A DNA stretch of 64,000 bases from JABDMD01 sp965203475 (GTDB taxonomy: Bacteria > Pseudomonadota > Gammaproteobacteria > UBA4575). Below, one piece after another: positions 35,168-43,212 of this stretch (within the stretch, counting starts at the first letter, position 1; the number at the start of each line of letters is the position of its first letter). The stretch is taken from positions 992,001 to 1,056,000 of the forward strand of contig OZ241890.1 of NCBI GenBank assembly GCA_965203475.1, in the 5' to 3' direction. The translations under genes and the position numbers were made by a program. Below the pieces are notes generated by a model, which did not search any database, was not told where the DNA came from, and worked only from the letters and a program-made list of their open reading frames with translations.

Positions 35168-36313
35168 TTAGAATTGATTAAATGAAAGAATTTTATTCAA
35201 TATTGTTTGTTTTCGAGTATGGATCATATCTCGCGCCTGCGCCATATTTTTCCCACCTGCAAACACACTACAAATAGGGCCATATTGATTGATTTCTTCA
35301 CCTGCATGAGGTCGGTCTGCTGTCCATAATGGCCACTGCATTTCATTTGGAATCTGAATTTGAGTGGGAGCATAAACAATGGCATGAGCCCTTAGTAAAG
35401 GCGTAAGTTCATGGTGTGGCAGTGTGGCTTCTACACATGCTTTTATGTGTTGTTTCAGAATTTCTCCTGATTTAGTTTCATATAGTTCAAAGGTTGCAGG
35501 TATTCGCGGGTTAATCTCTAAAATATAAACGTCATCTTGATTAACAATGCAGTCAATACAATTTAACCCATACAAATTTAATTTAACCGTCAAAATTGAC
35601 GCATACTTCAATATTTCATTTTTAACTTCAGCTGAAAGATTTGTTTGATTTATTGCACCCGCATAAATATAAGCATGTTGATCGCTAAGTTCTTCTGTCC
35701 ATAATGTATTAAAGCCTAATGGATAAATATCAAATCCATTTGCAATAAATGTAATTGAAATTACTTGCCCATCGACTTTTTTTTGAAAATACATAGTGTC
35801 TGATTCTAGAACATGTTCTTTTATATTACTTACTTCAATTCCTCCTGTACTCATCGAGTCTTTTATTAACCAATTTTTATCACAAATAGCAGTTTTATTA
35901 AAAGCAACTTCAGGAAATGGAATATTTTCCTCATTTAGTATTAAAAAAAAAGTTTGTGGAGAGCTACAATTAATTAATGTCTTGGCCGAATTGCCTATCA
36001 CCACATTATTTTTTATCACACCACATTCTAAGATTAACCGCAGTAATTTTGGATTTGTTTCAAGTGCAGAATCAAACAACAATCCTTCAAATGAATTGTC
36101 ATTATATTTTTTAACGGCTTGAAGAACTTCGTCTTGATCTAGCTGATAATTTAACCGTGCAACTTTCTGACACGTCTCGCTTGCAGCGCAGGTGTCTGTG
36201 TCACAAAACCCATCAATTACAACAGCCGATTGGTAATCAGATTTTAATGATTGGGCAATGGCTCTGCCCGACGTAGCAACAACAAGGTAAATAGGTTTAC
36301 CCTTTTTGCACAA
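35168..36313 (-). CDS. uncharacterised ATP-grasp protein between mtdB and mch
   Basis: 381 residues, start TTG at 36313 inside the last codons of mtdB (17-base overlap). It has an ATP-grasp core: KNWLIKDSMSTGGIEVSNI (nucleotide-binding Lys and glycine loop), YIYAGAINQTNL, and DDVYILEINPRIPATFELYE with the Mg-binding Glu-x-Asn near residue 268. A C-terminal extension (~300-381) carries PHAGEEINQYGPICSVFAGG. Similar genes lie next to mtdB/mch in methylotrophs and are needed for, or associated with, cofactor synthesis, but no reaction is assigned here. It is distinct from the RimK-like and MfnD-like ATP-grasp proteins in the window. Confidence 0.8.
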   Translation of the reverse strand: MCKKGKPIYLVVATSGRAIAQSLKSDYQSAVVIDGFCDTDTCAASETCQKVARLNYQLDQDEVLQAVKKYNDNSFEGLLFDSALETNPKLLRLILECGVIKNNVVIGNSAKTLINCSSPQTFFLILNEENIPFPEVAFNKTAICDKNWLIKDSMSTGGIEVSNIKEHVLESDTMYFQKKVDGQVISITFIANGFDIYPLGFNTLWTEELSDQHAYIYAGAINQTNLSAEVKNEILKYASILTVKLNLYGLNCIDCIVNQDDVYILEINPRIPATFELYETKSGEILKQHIKACVEATLPHHELTPLLRAHAIVYAPTQIQIPNEMQWPLWTADRPHAGEEINQYGPICSVFAGGKNMAQARDMIHTRKQTILNKILSFNQF

Positions 36314-37199
36314 TCTCCCGCGCTATTTCAAAAGCACGTTCAAAATGAAGATAGATTGGTTTATCTGAATCTCGCATTTCTTGAAGCAATTTATGTTGTG
36401 TCTGATATTTGACGTTTCCAATGGCTAATGCACCGATTCCAATGGCACCGCTATTTGAACCTTTAATAGGCTCGCAGTCTCCCATTAAATCTAGTCCAGC
36501 AATTCCTGAGGGTGGAACTGCATTTACATCTGCAGCAACTTTTAAGCCGCCAGCAGTTTCTATATTCTTTTCAGAAATTACTTGGATACCGGCAGCTGCT
36601 GCAGCAAATACAACATCAGCCATTTGTACAACGCCATCAATCATGTCATTGGCTTCACCTTGAATACCCGTAAGATCCGCCCCATATTCCGTTAGCATTG
36701 CAGCTACACGTTGTGATTTATCTTTTTTGCGTCCCAAAATCTTTACATCAGCCCCAGCTTTGGCCGCGAGTACAGCTGCAGTTGAACCTACAGGACCTGT
36801 ACCCCCCATCACGATCACGCATTTGTCATTAAGGTCAGTATTAAATCTTTCTTTCAAAGCTTGCTCTGCACAAGCTACCATACCTGCCGCTGTGGTAAAT
36901 GCACCGCTTGGGTCTGCAAAACATGAGACCTCAAAGGGTGGCACCATTGATTCTTGAACAATTTCCATCATGTCCATTGCCATATGCATTTCTCGACCAC
37001 CCAAAAATAAACCCGTACGTTTTACTCCACTTGGTCCACGAGAAAATATTGAATCTTGCACCAACGCCTGCACTTCATCTTTCTCTACGTTTGTATAACC
37101 AACAGCATTATCCCAACCCGCATCTAATGCCATGTTTACATCAAACGGACTTAAATTTTTTGCCGGTGTAATCATATGAAGGATATATGGCTTTTCCAT
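36297..37199 (-). CDS. mtdB: NAD(P)-dependent methylene-H4MPT dehydrogenase
   Basis: A 300-residue protein of the MtdA/MtdB family. The N-terminal half has MITPAKNLSPFDVNMALDAGWD and FADPSGAFTTAAGMVACAE, and the Rossmann loop VMGGTGPVGSTAA is at residues 130-142. It oxidises methylene-H4MPT to methenyl-H4MPT, reducing NAD or NADP. MtdB rather than MtdA is favoured by the setting with mch and fae. Its leader has a hairpin and an A-rich motif shared with fae. It heads the operon mtdB-ATP-grasp-mch-RimK-like. Confidence 0.93.
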   Translation of the reverse strand: MEKPYILHMITPAKNLSPFDVNMALDAGWDNAVGYTNVEKDEVQALVQDSIFSRGPSGVKRTGLFLGGREMHMAMDMMEIVQESMVPPFEVSCFADPSGAFTTAAGMVACAEQALKERFNTDLNDKCVIVMGGTGPVGSTAAVLAAKAGADVKILGRKKDKSQRVAAMLTEYGADLTGIQGEANDMIDGVVQMADVVFAAAAAGIQVISEKNIETAGGLKVAADVNAVPPSGIAGLDLMGDCEPIKGSNSGAIGIGALAIGNVKYQTQHKLLQEMRDSDKPIYLHFERAFEIAREIVQKG

Positions 37200-37260
37200 T
37201 TTTCTACTCTCTGTTTATTTTTTTTAAAATATACATTGCACTTAAGCTATTTTGCTTAAG
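37200..37260 (-). promoter_or_regulatory. mtdB leader with hairpin and fae-like motif
   Basis: On the minus strand a 7-base-pair hairpin, CTTAAGC-N6-GCTTAAG (37241-37260), is followed by an AT-rich spacer. Then comes AAAAAAAATAAACAG (37211-37225) just before the ribosome site AGAG. The same A-run plus TAAACAG occurs at almost the same distance before fae. Confidence 0.55.
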
Positions 37261-37281
37261 GCAAACAATTAAAATCTAATT

Positions 37282-38298
37282 TCACTTAGTATTGGATAAA
37301 GAGATATTTTCTTCGGTCTCTTTTTCTAAATTATTTTCTTCTATTGTAGCGCCAAAATTTCTTCCAGAAACTATTTTAAACTCTAATTTGCTTCTATGAA
37401 ATTTCGTTAGCAGGTCACGCAATACTGAATATGCTTGAGTCTCACTAGATACAAACGCAAATCCGGTTGGCCCCCAAGAGGATTGACCGACACCGCGTAT
37501 ACCCTGTGCTTCAAGAAATGCTACTGCCTCTCCTACTGCAGCGCTAGTATACCGTCCTCCTTGTTCAGAGGCGAAAAAAGTACCTAAACATCTTTGAATT
37601 TCATATATGCCTTTATTAAATTCTTCAATGTTGTTCTCAGATAGCGCCGGTAAAACTTGCATTAAAACAATGCGACAAAGATTTGCAGCACCCTCTGAAG
37701 GAAAGGTAGGTAAGGCAGAAAATGAAGCGAATTCTTCCTCTCCATGTGCTCCCTGCATACCTTCATCCAAAATTAAGATCGCCCGCCAATGAGATGGAAA
37801 TTCGACTCGAGAAATTATTGGAGGAACGATACTATCTGGCGATCTACCTCCATCTACCAAAAAGCCTCCATACTGGAACGCGCCTATGCCTATTCCAGAA
37901 CGAGCACCTCTGCCTAGAACCTGTGCAATTTCAGATGCATTGAATTCAAGATTATTAAGCTTCGATAAGGCAGAACCTAAAGCTAACGCGAGCTGTGTGC
38001 CTGACCCCAATCCAGAATGATCGGGAATTTTATCAATGACAGTAAGATTACAGCCTTGTAACAGATTTTTACGTTCTGAGAATCTTTGTGCAAATTTTTC
38101 AAATCGTCCGGTAATATCTCCCTCTACAAGAATTTGCTGCGCATGTTGAACAACTATTTTTGTAGATATTTCATTAAGTGTGAGACCGATACTTCCAAAC
38201 CGCCTCCCAAGTCCACCATTAAGGTCCAAAAACCCGAGATGCAAGCGTGCAGGGGCTTCAATAACAATTGCTTTTGATCTAGGTGTCGAAGAATCCAT
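37282..38298 (-). CDS. mptG: beta-ribofuranosylaminobenzene 5'-phosphate synthase
   Basis: A 338-residue GHMP-kinase-fold protein. It starts with APARLHLGFLDLNGGLGRRF, has the GHMP loop IPDHSGLGSGTQLALALG at residues 91-108, and GVGQSSWGPTGFAF near residue 280. These match beta-RFAP synthase, which joins p-aminobenzoate to PRPP with loss of CO2, the first committed step to H4MPT. PabB in this window would supply the aminobenzoate. The gene starts in the 3' arm of an inverted repeat, and no ribosome site is visible. It lies 82 bases upstream of mtdB on the same strand. Confidence 0.93.
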   Translation of the reverse strand: MDSSTPRSKAIVIEAPARLHLGFLDLNGGLGRRFGSIGLTLNEISTKIVVQHAQQILVEGDITGRFEKFAQRFSERKNLLQGCNLTVIDKIPDHSGLGSGTQLALALGSALSKLNNLEFNASEIAQVLGRGARSGIGIGAFQYGGFLVDGGRSPDSIVPPIISRVEFPSHWRAILILDEGMQGAHGEEEFASFSALPTFPSEGAANLCRIVLMQVLPALSENNIEEFNKGIYEIQRCLGTFFASEQGGRYTSAAVGEAVAFLEAQGIRGVGQSSWGPTGFAFVSSETQAYSVLRDLLTKFHRSKLEFKIVSGRNFGATIEENNLEKETEENISLSNTK

Positions 38299-38319
38299 AA
38301 CGATATGGTAATGGATTCT
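38290..38319 (-). repeat. inverted repeat embracing the mptG start codon
   Basis: Nine-base perfect arms (AGAATCCAT and ATGGATTCT) are separated by 12 bases. Read on the minus strand, the 3' arm contains the mptG start codon ATG GAT TCT, so a hairpin here would hide the start. Confidence 0.6.
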
Positions 38320-38364
38320 GAAGTTAGAACACTAGGCTTTTATTAATATGCCTTCACATACATC

Positions 38365-38778
38365 TTAATGACGTCGGTAATAAGAACGATAACCTCTGCG
38401 ATATCCATTATATCGAGGCTTGTAATGTCTTCCATGACGATAATACCTTTTAGATTTGTAATGTCTTCCATGCCGATAATACTTTCTAGGTTTGTAGTAA
38501 TGTTTATATTTATGGCCATATCCACGGTTATATCCTAGATATCGATGTCCTGATTTATAGCGTTTGCTGGGATAGCCATAATATTTTCGTTTATAACCGG
38601 AATGCTTATAATACTGTTTACTTCTAGAATAATGAGGTGCGTGATATTTTCCGCTGTAATGCTTGCCGTAGTGATGCCCACCCCCAAGAATAATTTTCAC
38701 ATCACCTGCTTGTGCTTGGCTGAGCGCAGCAACAGTTAAAAATATTAAACTGAATGAAAATCTTGAAAGTCTATACAT
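38365..38778 (-). CDS. secreted His/Tyr/Arg/Lys-rich protein
   Basis: 137 residues from the ATG at 38778, with AGGAG seven bases upstream. After a signal peptide (SFSLIFLTVAALSQAQA) almost the whole protein is His, Tyr, Lys, Arg and Gly. It includes two 12-residue tandem units built on YYRHGRHYK and a poly-YKRKYYGY style pattern. There is no globular fold; it is likely disordered and strongly basic. Possible roles are metal binding by the many His, or binding anionic polymers or surfaces in the envelope; both are inference. It stands alone between mptG and a small gene after cysS. Confidence 0.75.
   Translation of the reverse strand: MYRLSRFSFSLIFLTVAALSQAQAGDVKIILGGGHHYGKHYSGKYHAPHYSRSKQYYKHSGYKRKYYGYPSKRYKSGHRYLGYNRGYGHKYKHYYKPRKYYRHGRHYKSKRYYRHGRHYKPRYNGYRRGYRSYYRRH
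38420..38491. repeat. two 36-base tandem repeats
   Basis: Positions 38420-38455 and 38456-38491 are near-identical 36-base units inside the His/Tyr-rich gene; each encodes a 12-residue unit of the YYRHGRHYK type. In-frame duplication is the simplest origin. Confidence 0.85.
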
Positions 38779-38892
38779 TGCCCTACTCCTGAAACGGAAT
38801 GTACCTAATAAGACCTTATTATATAGCAAATGGTTTCATTGGTTTTTCAAATTTTTACGCAAAACCTTACAGAACATTTGTCTTTGTCAATG

Positions 38893-39150
38893 TCAGACTT
38901 CATCAACAGACTCAAGCCACTCTACTAAATAATATATAAACTGGCCCTCTGAAGACTTTGAAGGACCTAAAACCTTTGCCGGAAATTTATTATTTTGAAA
39001 ATCTGAAGCATTAATCGCATCAGCTTCACTTTCTTTAATCTCTACACAATTTGCTGAAAATCGATTTCGATTTCTTTTGGGAACATAGACAATTGCAAAT
39101 TGTTCTTTTGAAACTCCACCTTCAGGATCTGGCGGTACTAGTCCACGCAT
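38893..39150 (-). CDS. small hypothetical protein downstream of cysS
   Basis: An 85-residue soluble protein starting six bases after the cysS stop. It has beta-strand-like segments (EQFAIVYVPKRNRNRF, GQFIYYLVEWLES) and a slightly acidic C-terminus. No family was recognised. The only purine-rich site, GGAG, is about 16 bases upstream, so translation may depend on coupling to cysS. Confidence 0.6.
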   Translation of the reverse strand: MRGLVPPDPEGGVSKEQFAIVYVPKRNRNRFSANCVEIKESEADAINASDFQNNKFPAKVLGPSKSSEGQFIYYLVEWLESVDEV

Positions 39151-39156
39151 TAATGT

Positions 39157-40530
39157 TTACTTCACTCTCCACCCGGAGGTTCCGTCTGGTTTATCCTGAA
39201 TTTCGATACCCATGTCATTTAATTGATCTCTAATGCTATCGGCCAATGAAAAATTCTTTTCCTGTTTGGCTTGTTTGCGTTGAATGAGCAGTTCTTCAAT
39301 TTCATTTTCATTAACATCTGGCTTGCCTTGAAACCATGCATTAGGCTCTTGCTGTAATAAACCTAATAACTTTCCTGCCGACAATATTTGACTCTTAATT
39401 TTTGTTCGTTCACTTTCGTCTTTTGTAGTGTTAGCCTGTTTTGCAAGTTTGTGCAACTCAGCAAATGCTGATGGTGAATTTAAATCATCACATAGTGCTT
39501 CTAAAAACTTCTTAGGAACATCATCATTTGCAGGAGATGCTTTTACATCTTGTAATTCCTGTAATGCGCCATACAAACGATCTAGATTATTTTTAGATTG
39601 TTGCAGTGCTTCGTCTGTCCAGTCTAATGGGCTTCTATAATGTGTACTTAACAACGTAAATCGAATAGCTTCACCAGGCGCTTGGCTTAAAAGATCAGTT
39701 ACCAACAATACATTGCCTATCGATTTGGACATTTTTTCATGATCAACATTTACAAATCCGTTATGCATCCAATATCGACTAAATAGTTTACCTCCATGAG
39801 CACAGGTGCTTTGTGCACGTTCATTTTCATGATGTGGAAACACCAAATCTTGTCCACCACCATGAATATCAATAGTTTCGCCCATGTGTTCAGCAATCAT
39901 GCATGAACATTCGATGTGCCATCCTGGTCTTCCTGCACCCCACGGACTGTCCCAAGCTGGCTGATCTTTTGAGGATGGCTTCCAAAGAACAAAATCTGCA
40001 TCACTTTTTTTGTATGGCGCAACTTCAACACGTGCACCCGCAATCATTTCTTTCATGTTGCGACCTGATAATTGCCCATACTCTTCGAAACTAGGCACAT
40101 GGAAAAGCACATGTCCTTCAGCTTCATACGCATTTCCTGATTCAATTAATTTACTAATCATGGAAATAATTTGCGGCATATGTTCCGTAACACGTGGTTC
40201 AATTACAGGCGGTAACACTCCTAACTGTTGCATATCTTCGTGATATACCTGGGTATAGCGCTTACTAATTACATCGATTGAAACATTTTCTGATAATGCA
40301 GCTGCATTAATTTTGTCGTCTACATCCGTAATATTGCGCGTGTAAATCACTTTCGGAAATAGATGTTTAAGTAAACGATAGAACGTATCAAAAACTACTG
40401 CAGGACGAGCATTTCCAATATGCGGGTGGCTATATACCGTAGGACCACATACATACATAGTGACTCGCTGTGGATCTAAAGGAACAAATTCTTCTTTTTG
40501 TCGAGTTAATGTATTGAAGATTTTCAACAT
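39157..40530 (-). CDS. cysS: cysteinyl-tRNA synthetase
   Basis: A 457-residue class I synthetase. Features are YVCGPTVYSHPHIGNARP (zinc Cys and HIGH-type motif) near residue 27, GRPGWHIECSC and GGGQDLVFPHHENERAQS (zinc and substrate site), and the KMSKS motif HEKMSKSIGNV near residue 265. A helical anticodon-binding domain follows. Length is as expected. It charges tRNA-Cys in the cytoplasm. The 345-base gap upstream separates it from the divergent ldtD-like gene. Confidence 0.97.
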   Translation of the reverse strand: MLKIFNTLTRQKEEFVPLDPQRVTMYVCGPTVYSHPHIGNARPAVVFDTFYRLLKHLFPKVIYTRNITDVDDKINAAALSENVSIDVISKRYTQVYHEDMQQLGVLPPVIEPRVTEHMPQIISMISKLIESGNAYEAEGHVLFHVPSFEEYGQLSGRNMKEMIAGARVEVAPYKKSDADFVLWKPSSKDQPAWDSPWGAGRPGWHIECSCMIAEHMGETIDIHGGGQDLVFPHHENERAQSTCAHGGKLFSRYWMHNGFVNVDHEKMSKSIGNVLLVTDLLSQAPGEAIRFTLLSTHYRSPLDWTDEALQQSKNNLDRLYGALQELQDVKASPANDDVPKKFLEALCDDLNSPSAFAELHKLAKQANTTKDESERTKIKSQILSAGKLLGLLQQEPNAWFQGKPDVNENEIEELLIQRKQAKQEKNFSLADSIRDQLNDMGIEIQDKPDGTSGWRVK

Positions 40531-40875
40531 GGGTTACAGATTTAATCAAATAAATACCTGGTTTCTTTTGCGCGGCTATTCTACTTATAACACTATGGTT
40601 TTTATACTTAATTTTTAGTATCTGAATTCGATTTACGTTTCCAATGAATAATAATTCATGCCTTAGAATAGTTTTTAATTAAATCACCATCGTCTTTAAT
40701 GAATTAAATAACTGAATTTATATAGATTTACTCGTTACGAGTGATAACCGCTTTTTATAGATGATAATTGTTGCCTTAAAGAATCACAAACTTGTGATTA
40801 ATTACTAATTTCGTCGGTCTATAATGAAATAGGATGAATAAAAAATAACAAAGGTTATAAAAACTACAGCTTCAG
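40531..40875. other. 345-base intergenic region between cysS and the ldtD-like gene
   Basis: Divergent spacer, very AT-rich, which must hold promoters for both genes. It contains the palindrome at 40782-40799 and a TATAAT at 40820-40825 directed at the ldtD-like gene. No open frame or RNA gene was recognised. Confidence 0.6.
40782..40799. promoter_or_regulatory. 18-base palindrome upstream of the ldtD-like gene
   Basis: Two perfect 8-base arms AATCACAA and TTGTGATT with a two-base centre (AC), 20 bases before a TATAAT. It covers the expected -35 zone, so it may be an operator. Its TCACA and TGTGA halves are in the opposite order to a CRP site. Confidence 0.5.
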
Positions 40876-42174
40876 ATGGTTATGCGGTCATTATTGGCAC
40901 GTAATTTTGGATATCTATGGACAGGGAAAGTCACTATTTGGGGTGTCGCCCTAGGTGTATTCTTGTGCCTAACGTGTACTACAATTCAAGCAAGCCCAGC
41001 ACAAAGCTCTGACAGCGACAACGATTCGCTTCAATTAAAAAATATTTTAAACATTGAACAAAAACATCAACATTCATTTTATAAAAACACCAACAACCCG
41101 AATACACTAAAACTGTACTCAGCATTAGATTACTATCAATCGATTGATGCCGAATTTGTCCCTATTAAACTTCCTAAAAAAAGCCTTGCTATCGGCGACC
41201 AATCTCAAGAAATTGCTAAATTAAGGAATCGACTTCATCAACTTGGAGATTACCAAGGCCTGGATTTATATAACCAGAGGTTAAATGAAGAGCTCTCTCT
41301 AGCTTTAGTTTCATTTCAAGAGAGACATGGGCTAGAAGCGGATGGCATACTGGGTAGAAAGACTGTTCGTGAATTAAACTTACCCATTGATCATCGAATT
41401 CGCCAATTAGAAATAAATATTGAGCGTTCTAAAAATGAACCTGTAATTACTGATTCTATCTATTTATTAGTAAACATTCCTGAATACAAGTTATATTTAA
41501 TCAATAATAAAGAAATTAAATACGAAACACGGGTGATCGTTGGGAAAAAGAAAAACGAAACACCGGTACTATCTTCAGAAATTACAGATATCGTATTAAA
41601 TCCTTATTGGAATATACCTAGTTCTATTTCGCAAAAAGAAATTGTTCCAGAAATTTTAAAAAATCCTCAGTATCTTGCAACAAATAACATGAAGGTTTTA
41701 ACAAAAATTAATAATCGAACTCATGTGATTGATCCTATGCAAATTGATTGGGCCAGCATTAATTTCTATAACGATAATTTCCGAATCAGACAAGATCCGG
41801 GTACTAATAATTCTTTGGGTCGAATTAAGTTTATATTTGAAAATAATTACAAAGTTTATTTGCATGACACTCCATCACGCAGACTATTTGCTCGTAATCA
41901 AAGAGCTTTCAGTCACGGATGTGTTCGCGTAGACGACCCCTTTGGTCTTGCTGAATCTATTTTGGCCACTGGCCAAGATGGGTGGAATGCGGATGATTTT
42001 TATTATTTCGCACAGCGTAATTCCACAAAATATTTAAAGTTATCTAAACCGATACCGATTCATATTACCTATCAAACAGCTTGGGTAGATGAGCAAGATA
42101 TCGTCCATTTTAGACCGGATATTTATAAACGAGATAGTCAAATCGCCAGCACCTTGTATAATGCCGCTCAGTAA
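40876..42174 (+). CDS. L,D-transpeptidase (YcbB/LdtD-like)
   Basis: A 432-residue protein. It has an N-terminal signal/anchor (residues ~15-40), a peptidoglycan-binding domain near 105-165 (IAKLRNRLHQLGDY, ALVSFQERHGLEADGILGRK) and a YkuD catalytic domain with SHGCVRV, where Cys349 is the nucleophile. Such enzymes form 3-3 crosslinks in peptidoglycan. It is shorter than E. coli LdtD (615) and lacks its large N-terminal region. It is followed, 29 bases on, by a MepK-like endopeptidase, as E. coli ycbB is followed by ycbK. The -10-like box is at 40820-40825. Confidence 0.92.
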   Translation: MVMRSLLARNFGYLWTGKVTIWGVALGVFLCLTCTTIQASPAQSSDSDNDSLQLKNILNIEQKHQHSFYKNTNNPNTLKLYSALDYYQSIDAEFVPIKLPKKSLAIGDQSQEIAKLRNRLHQLGDYQGLDLYNQRLNEELSLALVSFQERHGLEADGILGRKTVRELNLPIDHRIRQLEINIERSKNEPVITDSIYLLVNIPEYKLYLINNKEIKYETRVIVGKKKNETPVLSSEITDIVLNPYWNIPSSISQKEIVPEILKNPQYLATNNMKVLTKINNRTHVIDPMQIDWASINFYNDNFRIRQDPGTNNSLGRIKFIFENNYKVYLHDTPSRRLFARNQRAFSHGCVRVDDPFGLAESILATGQDGWNADDFYYFAQRNSTKYLKLSKPIPIHITYQTAWVDEQDIVHFRPDIYKRDSQIASTLYNAAQ

Positions 42175-42203
42175 ATTTAAACGCATTAATACAAGGGTAA
42201 ATT

Positions 42204-42758
42204 TTGAGCGATTTACAGTCGGTTAATTTACAACGCCGGAAGCTTTTAAAAGCTTCTACTCTTGCAGTATCTTCTGCTGTATTTCCTCAATTAATTCAAG
42301 CAAATATAAGCCAATCTAAAAGAAGATTAGAGTTTGTAAATTTGCACACCAATGAAACGTCGGCATGTTGTTATTGGGCCAATGACGAATACCTGAGTGA
42401 AGGTTTAGCAAGTATTAATTACATACTAAGGGATCATAGAGCTGAAGAAATTTATCCAATTGACCCTGCATTACTTGATATTTTGCATACCTTGCATGAG
42501 AGGACAGGTTCAACGTCTCCCTTCCATTTAATTTCTGGCTACCGTTCACCTAATACTAATGCAAGATTACGTAAAAATTCAAATGGCGTTGCAAAACGCA
42601 GTTTACATATGCAAGGCAAAGCCATTGATGTCCGATTGCCTGATGTCAGTCTTACAACATTGCAACAGGCAGCACTATCGTTAAACGCTGGTGGTGTAGG
42701 ATTCTACGCAAAAAGCAATTTTCTACATCTAGATACTGGAAGACCTCGTAGCTGGTAA
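42204..42758 (+). CDS. MepK/YcbK-like murein endopeptidase (M15, DUF882)
   Basis: 184 residues from a TTG start at 42204, with AAGGG six bases upstream. It has a Tat-like signal (QRRKLLKASTLAVSS). The zinc-peptidase features are LISGYRSPNTNARL, SLHMQGKAIDVRLPD (His and Asp zinc ligands) and FLHLDTGRPRSW (His ligand). E. coli MepK cleaves 3-3 crosslinks made by L,D-transpeptidases, which fits the gene pair with the upstream LdtD-like gene. Length matches the family (~180). It is probably exported by Tat as a folded enzyme. Confidence 0.9.
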   Translation: MSDLQSVNLQRRKLLKASTLAVSSAVFPQLIQANISQSKRRLEFVNLHTNETSACCYWANDEYLSEGLASINYILRDHRAEEIYPIDPALLDILHTLHERTGSTSPFHLISGYRSPNTNARLRKNSNGVAKRSLHMQGKAIDVRLPDVSLTTLQQAALSLNAGGVGFYAKSNFLHLDTGRPRSW

Positions 42759-42827
42759 ACCAGCCTGTTTTCATTTATTTGCATTTAATTCTTCATTACG
42801 CAGCAGTGCTCGGGCATACTTTTTTAC

Positions 42828-43196
42828 ATGAAATACCTGCATGTAGTAGTGTGTATCGTAATGGTGTTATTTGCACTATTGCAATGGAATGATCCAGACC
42901 GTTTACTTTGGATGGGTATATATACTGTAACCGCAGTTACAGCATTCTTGGCCTATAGGCAATATTGTAGTCAATGTGTACTTACAATATGCATTTTGAT
43001 CTTACTAATTTGTCTGTACATGATGATGAATTTACTTCCAGGTATGCTGAATTATTTTCAAGCAGCAGAATTCAACGAAATATTTTCTAACATGCAAGAA
43101 GACAAAGCATATATAGAAGAGACGAGGGAATTTATTGGCCTTCTTTTAGTATCGCTATATTCAATATTTACCGCTTACAAAAATTACAATCATTAG
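42828..43196 (+). CDS. TMEM220-like small membrane protein
   Basis: 122 residues with four hydrophobic helices and the TMEM220 signature LFALLQWNDPD near residue 15, which places the conserved Asn-Asp-Pro-Asp at the end of helix 1. The C-terminal loop EDKAYIEETREFIGLLL leads into the last helix. The family occurs in bacteria and eukaryotes with unknown function. It stands before the HAD gene by 16 bases. Confidence 0.75.
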   Translation: MKYLHVVVCIVMVLFALLQWNDPDRLLWMGIYTVTAVTAFLAYRQYCSQCVLTICILILLICLYMMMNLLPGMLNYFQAAEFNEIFSNMQEDKAYIEETREFIGLLLVSLYSIFTAYKNYNH

Positions 43197-43212
43197 TTTG
43201 CTACAGAATATA

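Noticed and set aside
38343..38525. A Met/Ile-rich frame overlapping the His/Tyr-rich gene
   Set aside because: It is an alternate-frame shadow of the tandem-repeat region; the other frame has a signal peptide and ribosome site.
40782..40799. CRP-type site
   Set aside because: The TCACA and TGTGA halves are in the reverse order and spaced differently from a CRP site.
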